DNA of 64,000 nt from Georgenia ruanii (GCF_009193175.1 NZ_VUKE01000018.1:34768-98767), one strand, 5' to 3'. Counted from the stretch's first letter, positions 1-8,958 are shown. The notes: a model not told the origin generated them from the sequence alone. Numbers and translations: made by a program.

Positions 1-235
1 ACAGCGCCCGCCCGCCGACGATGAGCAGCAGCGCCAGCCCGACGAAGAACACCGCCATCGCGACGGTGGTGCTGACGTCGACGACGAGGCCCCGCACGAC
101 GTCGAGCAGGAAGGCCACCGCCATGCCGAGCAGCGCCGCCGCCTCCAGCACGACGGCGAGCAGCGCGGCGGCGAGCGGTGCGGGAACCGGCTTGTGGCCC
201 TCGGGGGCGGTGGAGGCGTCGCGGGTGGTGCTCAC
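1..235 (-). CDS. Membrane protein, N-terminal part only
   Basis: A GTG start at 235 opens a reading frame that runs leftward off the window edge, so only about 78 residues are visible. After a short polar N-terminus (VSTTRDAS...) there are two hydrophobic stretches, roughly residues 20-46 and 58-75, which look like two transmembrane helices. The gene is divergent from whiB1 and shares the 236-479 gap with it. No family can be named from this fragment. Confidence 0.6.
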   Translation of the reverse strand, partial: MSTTRDASTAPEGHKPVPAPLAAALLAVVLEAAALLGMAVAFLLDVVRGLVVDVSTTVAMAVFFVGLALLLIVGGRAL

Positions 236-310
236 CCCACGAGCCTAGTCGGCGCCCCCGCGGCCGCCCGCGGGGCCCCGACCTGGGGCGATGGACGAGC
301 CCCCATATCA

Positions 311-326
311 TGTGACGAAGGCCACG
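311..326. promoter_or_regulatory. CRP/FNR-like operator upstream of whiB1
   Basis: TGTGA, six bases, then CCACG gives the GTG-N8-CAC core of a CRP-family site, about 155 bases before whiB1. In Mycobacterium tuberculosis whiB1 is controlled by the CRP homologue Rv3676, so the position makes sense. The right half deviates from the TCACA consensus at two bases. The site is inferred from the match alone. Confidence 0.4.
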
Positions 327-479
327 TCCGTAACCGGATAGTCACTTGTCCGAAACCTCTTGTCGTCGCACCTTTGACCGTGCCAACCTTGGTGTCAGCC
401 GCAGAACCCCCCAAGAAGTTGGGCCCCATTCCCCGTGCCGAGGAGTCGGACCCGACGCGTGCCCTGAAGGAGCCCCCGA

Positions 480-728
480 ATGGATTGGCGTCACCGCGCT
501 GCCTGTCTCACCGAGGATCCGGAGCTGTTCTTCCCCATCGGGAACACCGGCCCCGCCCTCGCGCAGATCGAGGAGGCGAAGGCCGTGTGCGGGAAGTGCG
601 AGGTGGTCGACACCTGCCTCAAGTGGGCCCTGGAGACGGGTCAGGACTCGGGCGTGTGGGGTGGCCTGAGCGAGGACGAGCGGCGCGCGCTCAAGCGGCG
701 CACCGCCCGCGCCCGCCGCGCCGGCTGA
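480..728 (+). CDS. whiB1: WhiB1-type iron-sulfur transcription regulator
   Basis: This is an 82-residue cytoplasmic WhiB-like protein. Cysteines at 9, 37, 40 and 46 follow the CX(n)CXXCX5C layout that binds a [4Fe-4S] cluster. The turn motif GVWGG (residues 58-62) and a basic C-terminus (KRRTARARR) for DNA contact follow. Sequence and cysteine spacing match mycobacterial WhiB1 over almost the full length, including the MDWRH start and LFFP segment. Known WhiB1 proteins react with nitric oxide and work with the housekeeping sigma factor. The start is supported by AAGGAG seven bases upstream. A pdtaS-type kinase lies next door in the opposite orientation, as in M. tuberculosis (Rv3219/Rv3220c). 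Confidence 0.95.
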   Translation: MDWRHRAACLTEDPELFFPIGNTGPALAQIEEAKAVCGKCEVVDTCLKWALETGQDSGVWGGLSEDERRALKRRTARARRAG

Positions 729-750
729 CCGCCGCGCCCCACGCTTCACC

Positions 751-780
751 ACGACGCCGTCGGGAGACCGGCGGCGTCGT
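751..780 (+). terminator. Hairpin terminator after whiB1
   Basis: ACGACGCCG and CGGCGTCGT form a 9-bp perfect stem around a 12-base loop, 22 bases after the whiB1 stop. There is no U-tract, which is common in very GC-rich actinobacteria. Confidence 0.5.
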
Positions 781-895
781 CGTGTCTGCGGGCACCGCCG
801 GGGAGCCGGCGTCGTGGTGGACCCAGGCACCGCGGCCGACGGGCCGCGCGCGAGTCTCGGCCGGTCGCACCCGCCGGACGGGCCTCGACCGGTCC

Positions 896-2347
896 TCACC
901 GCTCCCGCTGACGCGCGTGCAGGATCACCTCGGTGCCGCCCTCGGGCACGGCGCGCCACTCGATCGACCCGCCGAGCTCGCCCGTGACGAGGGTCTTGAC
1001 GATCTGCGTCCCCAGCCCGGAGAGCACCTTGCCCTCCGCGATCCCCCGCCCGTCGTCGTGCACCCGGACCTCCAGCTCGGACCCGTCGCGCTCGGCCTGC
1101 ACGGTCACCGTGCCGGTGCGCCCGTGCAGGCCGTGCTCGACGGCATTGGTCACCAGCTCGGTGAGCACGACCGCCAGGGTGGTCGCCGCCTCGGCGCCGA
1201 CGAGGCCAAAGCTGCCCTCCACCACCGTGCGCACCGAGGAGTCCGGGGAGGCGACGTCGGCCGCCAGGCGCAGCACCCGGCCGAAGACCTCGTCGAAGTC
1301 GACGACCTCGTCGATGTTCTGGGAGAGCGTCTCGTGCACGAGGGCGATCGTGGACACCCGGCGCTCGGCCTCCTCGAGGGCGTCCTTGGTCTCGGGGTTG
1401 TCCGAGCGGCGGGCCTGCAGCCGCAGCAGCGCCGAGACGGTCTGCAGGTTGTTCTTCACCCGATGGTGGATCTCCCGGATGGTGGCGTCCTTGGTGATGA
1501 GCTCGCGCTCGCGCCGGCGCACCTCCGAGACGTCCCGGCACAGCAGCAGGGCGCCGCGCCGCTCCCCGCGGTCGGTCAGCGGGACGGCGCGCAGGCTCAG
1601 GGTGACCCCCCGGACGTCCACCTCGGTGCGCCAGGCGGCCCGGCCCATGACGACGACGGCGAGGGTCTCCTCCACCGAGGAGGACTCCTCCAGCAGCTGC
1701 GTGACGACCTCGGCGAGCACCTCCCCGCGCAGCTGCCCGATCACGCCCAGCCGGTGGAAGTTGCTCACCGCGTTCGGGCTCGCGTAGATGACCCGGCCCT
1801 CGGCGTCCAGGCGCACCAGGCCGTCGCCCACGCGCGGGGCGCCGCGCCGGGACCCGGTGGGGGCGCCGGCCTGCGGGAACTCCCCGCGGGAGACCATCGC
1901 GCAGAGCATGTCCGCGATCTCGGTGTAGGAGATCTCCAGGCGGGAGGGCACGCGGGTGGCCGGCAGGCTGGACTCGCGCGTCATGACGCCGAGCGCGCGG
2001 CCCTCGTGCACGACCGGGACGAGCACCTCCCGGACCCCGTACGCGGTGCGCGACTGCTCGGCGCGCAGGTGGATCCCGCCGTCGACCATGGTCTGGCGCA
2101 GGAGCTCCTGGCGCTGCTCGGGGATGCGGTGCCCGACGATGTCGTCGTAGTGGACGGTCGCGGCCGTCGAGGGGCGGCAGTGCGCCGCGGCGACGAAGCC
2201 GCCGTCACCCGTCGGCAGCCACAGCACCAGGTCGGCGAACGCCAGGTCCGCCACCACCTGCCAGTCCCCGACGAGCTGATGGAGCCACTCGGTGTCCTGG
2301 GGCTCGAGCTCGACGGTCTCCGCGATCATGTTCGCCAGGGTGGGCAC
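896..2347 (-). CDS. pdtaS: PdtaS-type soluble sensor histidine kinase
   Basis: The 483-residue protein has no transmembrane segment or signal peptide, so it is a cytosolic kinase. In order it shows a GAF-like region (about 1-150), a PAS-like region (about 175-280), a HisKA_2-type dimerisation helix with the phosphoacceptor pair H294/H295 in IREIHHRVKNNLQ, and a C-terminal HATPase domain with HDDGRGI and a GLGTQIVKTL segment. This architecture and length match PdtaS, which pairs with the ANTAR RNA-binding regulator PdtaR in mycobacteria. No pdtaR gene is in the window, so the partner must be elsewhere. The gene converges on whiB1. The ATG start gives full-length agreement with the family. Confidence 0.88.
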   Translation of the reverse strand: MPTLANMIAETVELEPQDTEWLHQLVGDWQVVADLAFADLVLWLPTGDGGFVAAAHCRPSTAATVHYDDIVGHRIPEQRQELLRQTMVDGGIHLRAEQSRTAYGVREVLVPVVHEGRALGVMTRESSLPATRVPSRLEISYTEIADMLCAMVSRGEFPQAGAPTGSRRGAPRVGDGLVRLDAEGRVIYASPNAVSNFHRLGVIGQLRGEVLAEVVTQLLEESSSVEETLAVVVMGRAAWRTEVDVRGVTLSLRAVPLTDRGERRGALLLCRDVSEVRRRERELITKDATIREIHHRVKNNLQTVSALLRLQARRSDNPETKDALEEAERRVSTIALVHETLSQNIDEVVDFDEVFGRVLRLAADVASPDSSVRTVVEGSFGLVGAEAATTLAVVLTELVTNAVEHGLHGRTGTVTVQAERDGSELEVRVHDDGRGIAEGKVLSGLGTQIVKTLVTGELGGSIEWRAVPEGGTEVILHARQRER

Positions 2348-2502
2348 GCCCCCACCCTAGTGCCGCCGCCACGCCCGGCCCGCCGGGGGCCGACCCCGCG
2401 GCCCGGCCCCCGGCCCCCGATTCGGTCGCCCTCGCCGGTTACGCTGTCGAGGTCCCGCCGGCCCGCACGTCGCGCCGGCGTCCACGACCCCGAAGGAGCA
2501 CC

Positions 2503-2997
2503 GTGCACTTCTCTGCCACGTCCGACTACCCCGCCGACGCCACCACCGTCGCCGCGATGCTCGCGGACGAGGACTTCGCCCGCCGCCGTGCCGCGGCGAC
2601 CGGCCCGCTGGAGCAGTCCACCGAGGTCACCCGGGACGGCGAGGCGTTCACGGTCACGACGAAGCTGAAGATGCCCACGACGATGGTGCCGCCGAAGTTC
2701 CGGTCGTTCGCGCCCAGCTCGCTCAACGTCACGCTGGTGGAGGCGTGGGCCGCCCCGGCCGCCGACGGCGTGCGGACCTCCGCGTTCACCGTCGACATCC
2801 AGGGCGTGCCGGCCAAGGTGCGAGGCACGCAGAAGCTGGCCCCCTCCGCCGCGGGCAGCACGATGACCTACGACGGCGAGGTCACCGCCTCCATCCCGCT
2901 GGTCGGCAAGAAGATGGAGCAGATGGCGGTCGCGGCCGTGGACAAGATCGTCCAGGTGGAGCGTCGCGTCGCCCTGGAGTACCTCGCCGAGCACTGA
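2503..2997 (+). CDS. DUF2505 family protein
   Basis: A 164-residue protein starting at GTG 2503 (AAGGAG nine bases upstream). The pattern, an N-terminal MHFSATSDY strand, an alternating strand core with TVTTKLKMP, and a C-terminal helix ending in the AVDKIVQVERR region, fits DUF2505. These proteins are predicted to have the START/SRPBCC helix-grip fold and occur mainly in actinobacteria. No ligand or enzymatic role is known. It has no signal peptide. It is convergent with putA across a strong hairpin. Confidence 0.8.
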   Translation: MHFSATSDYPADATTVAAMLADEDFARRRAAATGPLEQSTEVTRDGEAFTVTTKLKMPTTMVPPKFRSFAPSSLNVTLVEAWAAPAADGVRTSAFTVDIQGVPAKVRGTQKLAPSAAGSTMTYDGEVTASIPLVGKKMEQMAVAAVDKIVQVERRVALEYLAEH

Positions 2998-3011
2998 GAC
3001 GCGGGAGACGG

Positions 3012-3046
3012 GGCGCGTCCGGCCGCGCAGGCCGGCCGGACGCGCC
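3012..3046. terminator. Bidirectional terminator between DUF2505 gene and putA
   Basis: GGCGCGTCCGGCC (3012-3024) and GGCCGGACGCGCC (3034-3046) are perfect 13-bp complements around a 9-base loop. They lie midway between two convergent stop codons, so the hairpin could end transcription from both sides. Confidence 0.65.
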
Positions 3047-3051
3047 GCCGC

Positions 3052-6000
3052 TCAGTGGCGCTCGGCCGGCAGGTGACCGAAGCGGTGCCGCGTGAGCGAG
3101 ATGGCCTGCTCGCGCAGCACCGTGAGCAGCTCGCGTCGGCCGGTCGCCAGCACCGGCTGGGTCAGCAGGGAGACGTCCTCCCCGGCGAGCGCACCGGGCA
3201 GGGACGCGGCCTCGTCGCCGATGACCCGCACCCGCCCGGTGACCTCGCCGCGACGGACCCGGCCGATCAGCTGGTCCGCCGACTCGGCCGCGTCGACGTG
3301 GGCGGCCAGGCGCCGCAGGCCCAGCCGGGCGGGCTCGCCCGTGGCGTCGAGCGCCTTGAGCGCGTTGGAGAGCTCGGGGTGCAGGCTCACCCGGACCTCG
3401 CTGCCGGCCAGCTCGCCCGCGAGCAGGACGCGGACGAGCTCGACGGCGCTCGCGCCGACCCCGGCCCGCACGGTCACCGGCACGGGCCGGTAGCGGAAGG
3501 TGTTCTCCTCGCTGCGCAGCCCGGTCCAGTCGACCTCCCGGCCGAGCTCGCCGGCCCAGGCGGCGGCGTCGGAGGCGACGGCGGCGCGCAACCAGGACCG
3601 GTCGGCCTGGGAGGTGATGAGCCCGGTGTAGTCCGCCAGGGCGCGGCGCACCTCCCGGGCGGGCTCGCCCTGGCGCCCCGGGACGCCGTCGGCCGCCCAG
3701 GTGCCGAGCTGAGCGACATAGTTCGGCCCGCCGGCCTTCGCGCCGGGGCCGACGGCGGAGTCCTTCCACCCACCGAACGGCTGGCGCTGGACGATCGCGC
3801 CGGTGATGTGCCGGTTCACGTAGGCGTTGCCCACCTCGACGCGGTCGAGCCAGGAGGCGATCTCGTCCTCGTCGAGGGAGTGCAGGCCGCCGGTGAGGCC
3901 GAAGGCGGTGGCGTTCTGCAGCGCGACGGCCTCCTCGAGGGTGCGGGCCCGCATGATCCCGAGCACCGGGCCGAAGCACTCGGTGAGGTGGAAGAACGAG
4001 CCCGGCGCTACGCCCTCCTTCAGCCCGGGCGCCCACAGCCGGCCGGTCTCGTCCAGGCGGCGGGGTTCGACGAGCCAGGACTCCCCCGGCTCCAGCGTGG
4101 TCAGCGCGCGCTCGAGCTTGCCCGTGGGCGGCTCGATGACCGGGCCCATCGTCACGCCCAGATCGTCGGGCCAGCCCACCCGCAGGGACCGCACCGCGTC
4201 GACGAGCTGGCGGCGCAGCCGCTCCGACCGCCCGGCGGAGCCGACCAGGATGACCAGCGAGGCCGCCGAGCACTTCTGCCCGGCGTGGCCGAACGCGCTC
4301 TTGACGAGGTCGGCCACCGCGAGGTCGTAGTCCGCGGCGGGGGTGATGACGAGGGCGTTCTTGCCCGACGTCTCGGCGTACACCCGCGGGCCGCCAGGCC
4401 GCTCGGCCCGCCACCGCTCGAACATCCGCGCGGTCTCGATGGCGCCGGTGAGCACGACGGTGTCCACGCCCTCGTGGGCCACCAGCGCCCGGCCGACCTC
4501 GCCCTCGTCGGTGCGCACCACCTGCAGCAGGTCCGCCGGCGCCCCGGCGGCCGCGAGCGCCGCCTGCACCGCCCCCGCGGCCACCTCGGTGCAGCCGGGG
4601 ACGGCGTGGGCGGGCTTGATGACGACGGCGGAGCCGGCGGCCAGCGCGGCCAGCACCCCGCCGGTGGGGATGGCCACGGGGAAGTTCCACGGCGGGGTCA
4701 CGAGCGTGAGGGTCGACGGGGTGAAGGCTGCGCCGTCGGTGGACAGGTGCCCGGCGTCCGGGGCGAGCTCGGCGGCCCGGTCGGCGTAGTAGCGGGCGAA
4801 GTCGATCGCCTCGGAGACCTCCGGGTCGGCCTCGGCCACGGTCTTGCCGCCCTCGGCGGCCATCACGGTGACCAGATCGCCGCGGCGGGCCTCGAGCTCG
4901 TCGGCGGCCGCGCGCAGGACGGCGGCGCGTTCGGCGCCGCTGCGCGCGGCCCAGGCCGGCTGCGCGGCGCGTCCGGCGGCGACCACGCGGTCCACCTCCG
5001 CCGGCGAGTCGAGCACCGGTGAGCTCGGCGGCGCGGGCCGGGCGGTGACCCGGTCCCCGGCCCAGGCGCGCACGGCGGGCAGCGCGGGGTCGGCGTCGGT
5101 GGTGTTGGCGAAGCGCTCGCCGGCGCGGGGGTGCTCGGGCGTGCGGCGCGGCTCGGCGGGCACGGTCGCCATCGCGGCGACCGAGGCACGGAACCGGGCC
5201 TCCTGGTCCGCCATCGCGCCCGCCGGCCCCGCGCCGTCCCCGGCCGCCGGCCCAACGCCGTCGCCGCCCGCCGGCCCGACGCCGTCGCCGCCCGCCGGCC
5301 CGACGCCGTCGCCGGCGAACAGCGCGTGGAGGAAGTTCTGCGACTGGGAGTTCTCCTCCAGCCGGCGCACCAGGTAGGAGACGGCGACGTCGAAGTCCTC
5401 CGGCGCCACCACCGGGGTGTAGAGGATGACCGCGCCGACGGTGTCGCGCACCGCCCGCGCCTGGGCCGGGGCCATGCCCTGGAGCATCTCGACGTCGAGC
5501 GAGGCGCCCACGCCGCGGCGCTCGGCGAGCAGGTGGGCCAGCGCCACGTCGTAGAGGTTGTGCGACGCCACGCCCAGCCGGACCACACCGGCGAGCTCGG
5601 GCCGCAGGGTCCGCTCGATCAGCCGCAGGTAGTTCGCGTCGACCTCGGCCTTGTCGGCGTAGGGCGCCTGCGCCCAGCCGTGCAGCTCGGCCTCGACGCG
5701 CTCCATCGACAGGTTCGCACCCTTGACGAACCGGATCTTGATGCCCGCCCCGCCGGCCATCGCCCGCTTCTCGGCGAAGGCGATGAGTCGCTCGAGCGCG
5801 GCGCGCGAGTCGGGCAGGTAGGCCTGCAGCACGATGCCGGCCTCGAGGTCGCGCAGCTCCGGCTCGGCCAGCAGCGCCGTGAACACCTCCACGGTGAGGT
5901 CGAGGTCGCGGTACTCCTCCATGTCGAGGTTGACGAACGCGTGCGGCGAGCGGGCCCGCGCGGCCTGGTAGAGCGGCCGCAGGCGGCGCAGCACCCGCGC

Positions 6001-6663
6001 GCAGGTGCCCTCGGTGTCCCAGGTGGAGATCTGGGAGACGAGGGAGGAGACCTTGATGGAGACGTAGTCGACGTCCTCGCGCGCGAGCAGCGCGAGGGTG
6101 CGCTCGGTGCGGGCGGTCGCCTCGGCCTCGCCGAGCACGGCCTCGCCGAGGAGGTTGATGTTGAGCCGGAAGCCCTGCTCCCGGGCGCGGGCGAGGTGCT
6201 CGGCCAGCGCGGGGTCGTGGGCGTCGACGACCAGATGGCCGACCAGCTGGCGCAGCCGCTTGCGGGCCAGCGGCACCACGACGCCCGGGGCCAGCCGCGC
6301 CACCCGGGCGCCCACGGCGAGCAGCGCCTGGTCCGTGGGGCGCAGGAAGCCCGCGGCGCCGGCCGAGATGCCGGCGAGCTCCTTGGCGGCCACCCGGGAG
6401 TCCTCCGGCCGCGCGACCTGGTCGACGAAGCGCACCGCGAGGTCGAGGCCCTCCGGGTCGCCGACGAGCCCGGCCAGCTGGGTGGTCGCGACGCGCTCGG
6501 CGTCGGTCTGTCCGGCCTCGGTCGCCGCCAACCAGCGGCGGCCGAGCGCGACGGCGTCGTCCACCAGCGCCCCGACGTCGTCGCGCACCACGTCCGCGGC
6601 GCGCGTCCGGCGCCCCTGCGGCACGTCGTCGGCGGCGGAGGTAGGAGCGTGCTGGGTGGTCAT
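3052..6663 (-). CDS. putA: Bifunctional proline dehydrogenase / P5C dehydrogenase
   Basis: This 1203-residue enzyme oxidises proline to glutamate in two steps. The N-terminal ~440 residues form the FAD-linked proline dehydrogenase barrel (motifs such as FVNLDMEEYRDLDLT and KGANLSMERVEAE). The C-terminal half is an aldehyde dehydrogenase fold with the catalytic cysteine in FGHAGQKCSAASL, plus TPPWNFPVAIPTGG and GNAYVNRHITGA. The ribbon-helix-helix repressor domain of E. coli PutA is absent, so it is bifunctional rather than trifunctional. The two enzyme halves are joined by a linker of four eight-residue repeats (residues about 449-481). The ATG at 6663 is followed by a short, variable N-terminus. 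It stands alone, with no proline permease beside it. Confidence 0.93.
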   Translation of the reverse strand: MTTQHAPTSAADDVPQGRRTRAADVVRDDVGALVDDAVALGRRWLAATEAGQTDAERVATTQLAGLVGDPEGLDLAVRFVDQVARPEDSRVAAKELAGISAGAAGFLRPTDQALLAVGARVARLAPGVVVPLARKRLRQLVGHLVVDAHDPALAEHLARAREQGFRLNINLLGEAVLGEAEATARTERTLALLAREDVDYVSIKVSSLVSQISTWDTEGTCARVLRRLRPLYQAARARSPHAFVNLDMEEYRDLDLTVEVFTALLAEPELRDLEAGIVLQAYLPDSRAALERLIAFAEKRAMAGGAGIKIRFVKGANLSMERVEAELHGWAQAPYADKAEVDANYLRLIERTLRPELAGVVRLGVASHNLYDVALAHLLAERRGVGASLDVEMLQGMAPAQARAVRDTVGAVILYTPVVAPEDFDVAVSYLVRRLEENSQSQNFLHALFAGDGVGPAGGDGVGPAGGDGVGPAAGDGAGPAGAMADQEARFRASVAAMATVPAEPRRTPEHPRAGERFANTTDADPALPAVRAWAGDRVTARPAPPSSPVLDSPAEVDRVVAAGRAAQPAWAARSGAERAAVLRAAADELEARRGDLVTVMAAEGGKTVAEADPEVSEAIDFARYYADRAAELAPDAGHLSTDGAAFTPSTLTLVTPPWNFPVAIPTGGVLAALAAGSAVVIKPAHAVPGCTEVAAGAVQAALAAAGAPADLLQVVRTDEGEVGRALVAHEGVDTVVLTGAIETARMFERWRAERPGGPRVYAETSGKNALVITPAADYDLAVADLVKSAFGHAGQKCSAASLVILVGSAGRSERLRRQLVDAVRSLRVGWPDDLGVTMGPVIEPPTGKLERALTTLEPGESWLVEPRRLDETGRLWAPGLKEGVAPGSFFHLTECFGPVLGIMRARTLEEAVALQNATAFGLTGGLHSLDEDEIASWLDRVEVGNAYVNRHITGAIVQRQPFGGWKDSAVGPGAKAGGPNYVAQLGTWAADGVPGRQGEPAREVRRALADYTGLITSQADRSWLRAAVASDAAAWAGELGREVDWTGLRSEENTFRYRPVPVTVRAGVGASAVELVRVLLAGELAGSEVRVSLHPELSNALKALDATGEPARLGLRRLAAHVDAAESADQLIGRVRRGEVTGRVRVIGDEAASLPGALAGEDVSLLTQPVLATGRRELLTVLREQAISLTRHRFGHLPAERH
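5222..5317. repeat. 24-bp tandem repeat inside putA
   Basis: Four 24-bp units (5222-5245, 5246-5269, 5270-5293, 5294-5317); the middle two differ at one base and the outer two are more diverged. On the coding strand each unit encodes eight residues of the type GGDGVGPA, placed in the linker between the two dehydrogenase domains. The period keeps the frame, so copy-number change would lengthen the linker without breaking the enzyme. Confidence 0.85.
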
Positions 6664-6858
6664 GGGGTGGCCTCCTCACCAGACGGGCGGCGGGGTTCGC
6701 CGCTGCCGACGGCCCGCGGGGTGCGCCGGCCGGGTCGGCGTGTCGCGATCCACGGTACTGGGCACCCTGCCACGCGCGCATGGGTCGGGCACCCGCAGCG
6801 GGCCTGTCATCTGCGCTCTTGCACGCTGGGTCCCGGCCGGGGCCGGGGGCAGTGATGC

Positions 6859-6880
6859 CCTGGCTCGCCGTTGAGCCAGG
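6859..6880 (-). terminator. Inverted repeat downstream of zwf
   Basis: CCTGGCTC, six bases, GAGCCAGG is a perfect 8-bp stem located 64 bases after the zwf stop and upstream of putA. It could end zwf transcription. No U-tract follows, so an operator role for putA is also possible. Confidence 0.4.
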
Positions 6881-6883
6881 TGC

Positions 6884-6897
6884 GTGACGTACGTTAC
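6884..6897. promoter_or_regulatory. 14-bp near-perfect palindrome between zwf and putA
   Basis: GTGACGTACGTTAC reads as its own complement except for one base pair. It lies four bases from the zwf hairpin and about 220 bases before putA. Its symmetry suggests a dimeric repressor site, but I cannot assign a regulator. Confidence 0.35.
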
Positions 6898-6943
6898 ACC
6901 CCCGAAACACGTGCTCGGGGGATCTGCGGACCGGTACGCGCCG

Positions 6944-8386
6944 CTACTCGCCCAGCATCCACCGGTGCGGCGCGGCGAGGCGGCGCGCCTCCTCCGGCCC
7001 CCAGGAGCCGGGCGGGTAGGGCAACGGGGCGGGTCGGTCCGGTCCCTGCAGCGGCGCGAACGCGGTGAACGCGGCCCGCAGGCCCTCCGCCGTCGTGAAC
7101 AGCGACCGGTCCCCGACGAGGGCGTCGTTGATGAGCGAGGCGTAGGGCGAGAGCCCCTCCCCGCCGACGACGTCGTCGAGGTTGAGCCGGGCGCGCCCGG
7201 AGGAGTACGTGAGGTCCGGGCCGGGGGTCTTGACGGTCATGCCCAGCGCGACCTCGCCCTCGCCGGCGAAGTCGATCTCGACGGTGTTGGGCACCTTGAG
7301 CTCGTGGGCGAGCGGGCCGAACGGCGGGCGGAGGACCAAGGTGATGCGCTGCTGCTTGGTGGCCATCCGCTTGCCGGTCCGCAGCAGGAAGGGCACGCCG
7401 CGCCAGCGCTCGGTGTCGACCCACAGCCGGGCGGCGACGAAGGTGTCCTGGGTGGAGTCGTCCGGGACGCCGGGGATGTCGCGGTAACCGTCGAACTGGC
7501 CGAGGACCACGTCCTCCTTCGGGTCCAGCGGGTGGAAGGACTTCAGCACGGCCTCGCGGGCCTGCAGGACGCTGTTGGGGTCGCGCAGGTCCATCGGCGG
7601 CTCCATGGCCACTTGGCTGGCGACCTGGAAGAGGTGGGTGACGAGCATGTCGAGGGCGGCGCCGGTGGCCTCGTAGAACGTCGCCCGGTTGGCGACGTCG
7701 AGGTCCTCGGGCACGTCGATCTGCACCTGCTCGATGCTGGAGCGGTTCCACTCGGAGCCGAAGAGCTGGTTGGCGAAGCGCAGCACGTAGATCGTCTGCA
7801 CGCCCTCCTTGCCGAGGAAGTGGTCGATGCGGAAGACCTGCTCCTCGGCGAGCACCTCCTTGACCAGGGCGTCGAGCTTCTCGAAGGACTCCAGCGAGGT
7901 GCCGTACGGCTTCTCGAAGATCACCCGGGCGCCGTCGGCGAGGTGGTGCGCGCCCAGCCCCCGGGTGATGGGGGCGAAGGCCACCGGCGGCACGGCGAGG
8001 AAGTGGATGACCACCGGCTCGCCGCCCGTCTCCCGGCGCAGCTCCTCGCGCACCTCCCCCAGCACCTCGGGCAGCCGCCCGGGGTTGTCGACCCCGAAGG
8101 TCCCGGCGCAGTAGCGGACGTTGCCGCGGATGTGGGCCCAGTCGTCCGGCAGTCCGCCGCCGCGGCGGGCGACCGCCTCGTCGACGTGCCGGCGGAATCC
8201 TTCATCGTCGAGCTCGTCCGCCGCGCAGCCGATGATGCGCCACGCCCGCGGCATGAGGCCCCGCTCGTGCACCTCGACGATCGCGGGGAGCACCATGCGG
8301 CCGGCGAGGTCGCCGGTGGCGCCGAACAGGACGATGACGGCGGCGTCGGGCAGCTGCTGGGTGGTCGACGACGGGGTGTGCGGCAT
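6944..8386 (-). CDS. zwf: Glucose-6-phosphate 1-dehydrogenase
   Basis: A 480-residue cytosolic enzyme of the oxidative pentose phosphate pathway that oxidises glucose-6-phosphate and yields NADPH. The N-terminal nucleotide-binding loop is VLFGATGDLAGR, a variant of the usual GASGDLAKR. The substrate-binding signature is RIDHFLGKEGVQ and the substrate region EKPYGTSLESF is present. Length is normal for the family. The ATG at 8386 begins a short polar tail before the fold. It is not in a pentose phosphate operon (no tal, tkt or opcA nearby), so it may be a second, stress-related copy. It is divergent from the OsmC gene. Confidence 0.92.
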   Translation of the reverse strand: MPHTPSSTTQQLPDAAVIVLFGATGDLAGRMVLPAIVEVHERGLMPRAWRIIGCAADELDDEGFRRHVDEAVARRGGGLPDDWAHIRGNVRYCAGTFGVDNPGRLPEVLGEVREELRRETGGEPVVIHFLAVPPVAFAPITRGLGAHHLADGARVIFEKPYGTSLESFEKLDALVKEVLAEEQVFRIDHFLGKEGVQTIYVLRFANQLFGSEWNRSSIEQVQIDVPEDLDVANRATFYEATGAALDMLVTHLFQVASQVAMEPPMDLRDPNSVLQAREAVLKSFHPLDPKEDVVLGQFDGYRDIPGVPDDSTQDTFVAARLWVDTERWRGVPFLLRTGKRMATKQQRITLVLRPPFGPLAHELKVPNTVEIDFAGEGEVALGMTVKTPGPDLTYSSGRARLNLDDVVGGEGLSPYASLINDALVGDRSLFTTAEGLRAAFTAFAPLQGPDRPAPLPYPPGSWGPEEARRLAAPHRWMLGE

Positions 8387-8481
8387 GCCCGCAACCTACG
8401 CGGCCCCCGCGTTCCGGGCGCGCCGACCCCCGCCCCCCGGTTGCGAGCGACGGCGCCGCGGTGACGTGCGACGATCAGGCC

Positions 8482-8958
8482 ATGACCGACGTCGACCCGG
8501 ACCTGAAGTCCGCCGCCTCCCCCGACCTGGAGGCCTCCCCCTCGCCGGCGCTGTGGGCCGAGCGCACCGGCACCCGCACCTACACCGGGCGCAACACCCG
8601 CGGCGCCCAGGTGCTCATCGGCGACAGCAAGGACGACGGCGTGTTCTCGCCCGGCGAGCTGCTCCAGATCGCGCTCGCGGCCTGCAGCGCGCTGTCCGCC
8701 GACCACCGCCTGGCGCACGCCCTGGGCCCCGACTTCCGCGCCGTCGTCGGGGTCTCGAACGCGAAGAACCAGGAGGAGAACCGCTACGAGTCGATGACGG
8801 TGGAGATCGTCACCGACCTGTCGGGCCTGGACGAGGCCGCGCGGGCCAAGACGCTCGAGCGGGCGGAGATCGCCATCGAGCGGCAGTGCACGGTCGGGCG
8901 CACCCTCGAGGCCGGGGCCTCGCACACCATCGTCTTCACCGACGAGGCGGCCGGATGA
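8482..8958 (+). CDS. OsmC/Ohr family peroxide-detoxifying protein
   Basis: A 158-residue protein of the OsmC superfamily, thiol peroxidases that reduce organic hydroperoxides in the cytoplasm. The two active-site cysteines are visible: one in the helix ALAACSALSADH, the other in ERQCTVGRTL. The N-terminal segment RTGTRTYTGRNTRGAQV fits the family's first strand. I chose ATG 8482; an in-frame GTG at 8461 would add seven residues with no gain. The stop overlaps the next start (ATGA), so the two genes are translationally coupled. Confidence 0.85.
   Translation: MTDVDPDLKSAASPDLEASPSPALWAERTGTRTYTGRNTRGAQVLIGDSKDDGVFSPGELLQIALAACSALSADHRLAHALGPDFRAVVGVSNAKNQEENRYESMTVEIVTDLSGLDEAARAKTLERAEIAIERQCTVGRTLEAGASHTIVFTDEAAG

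Noticed and set aside
194..2668. Long open frames opposite pdtaS and other genes (for example 194-2668 +, 3055-5022 +, 5131-6855 +)
   Set aside because: They are mirror frames of GC-rich genes with Pro/Arg/Gly-biased translation and no recognisable motif; the opposite strand carries clear protein families.
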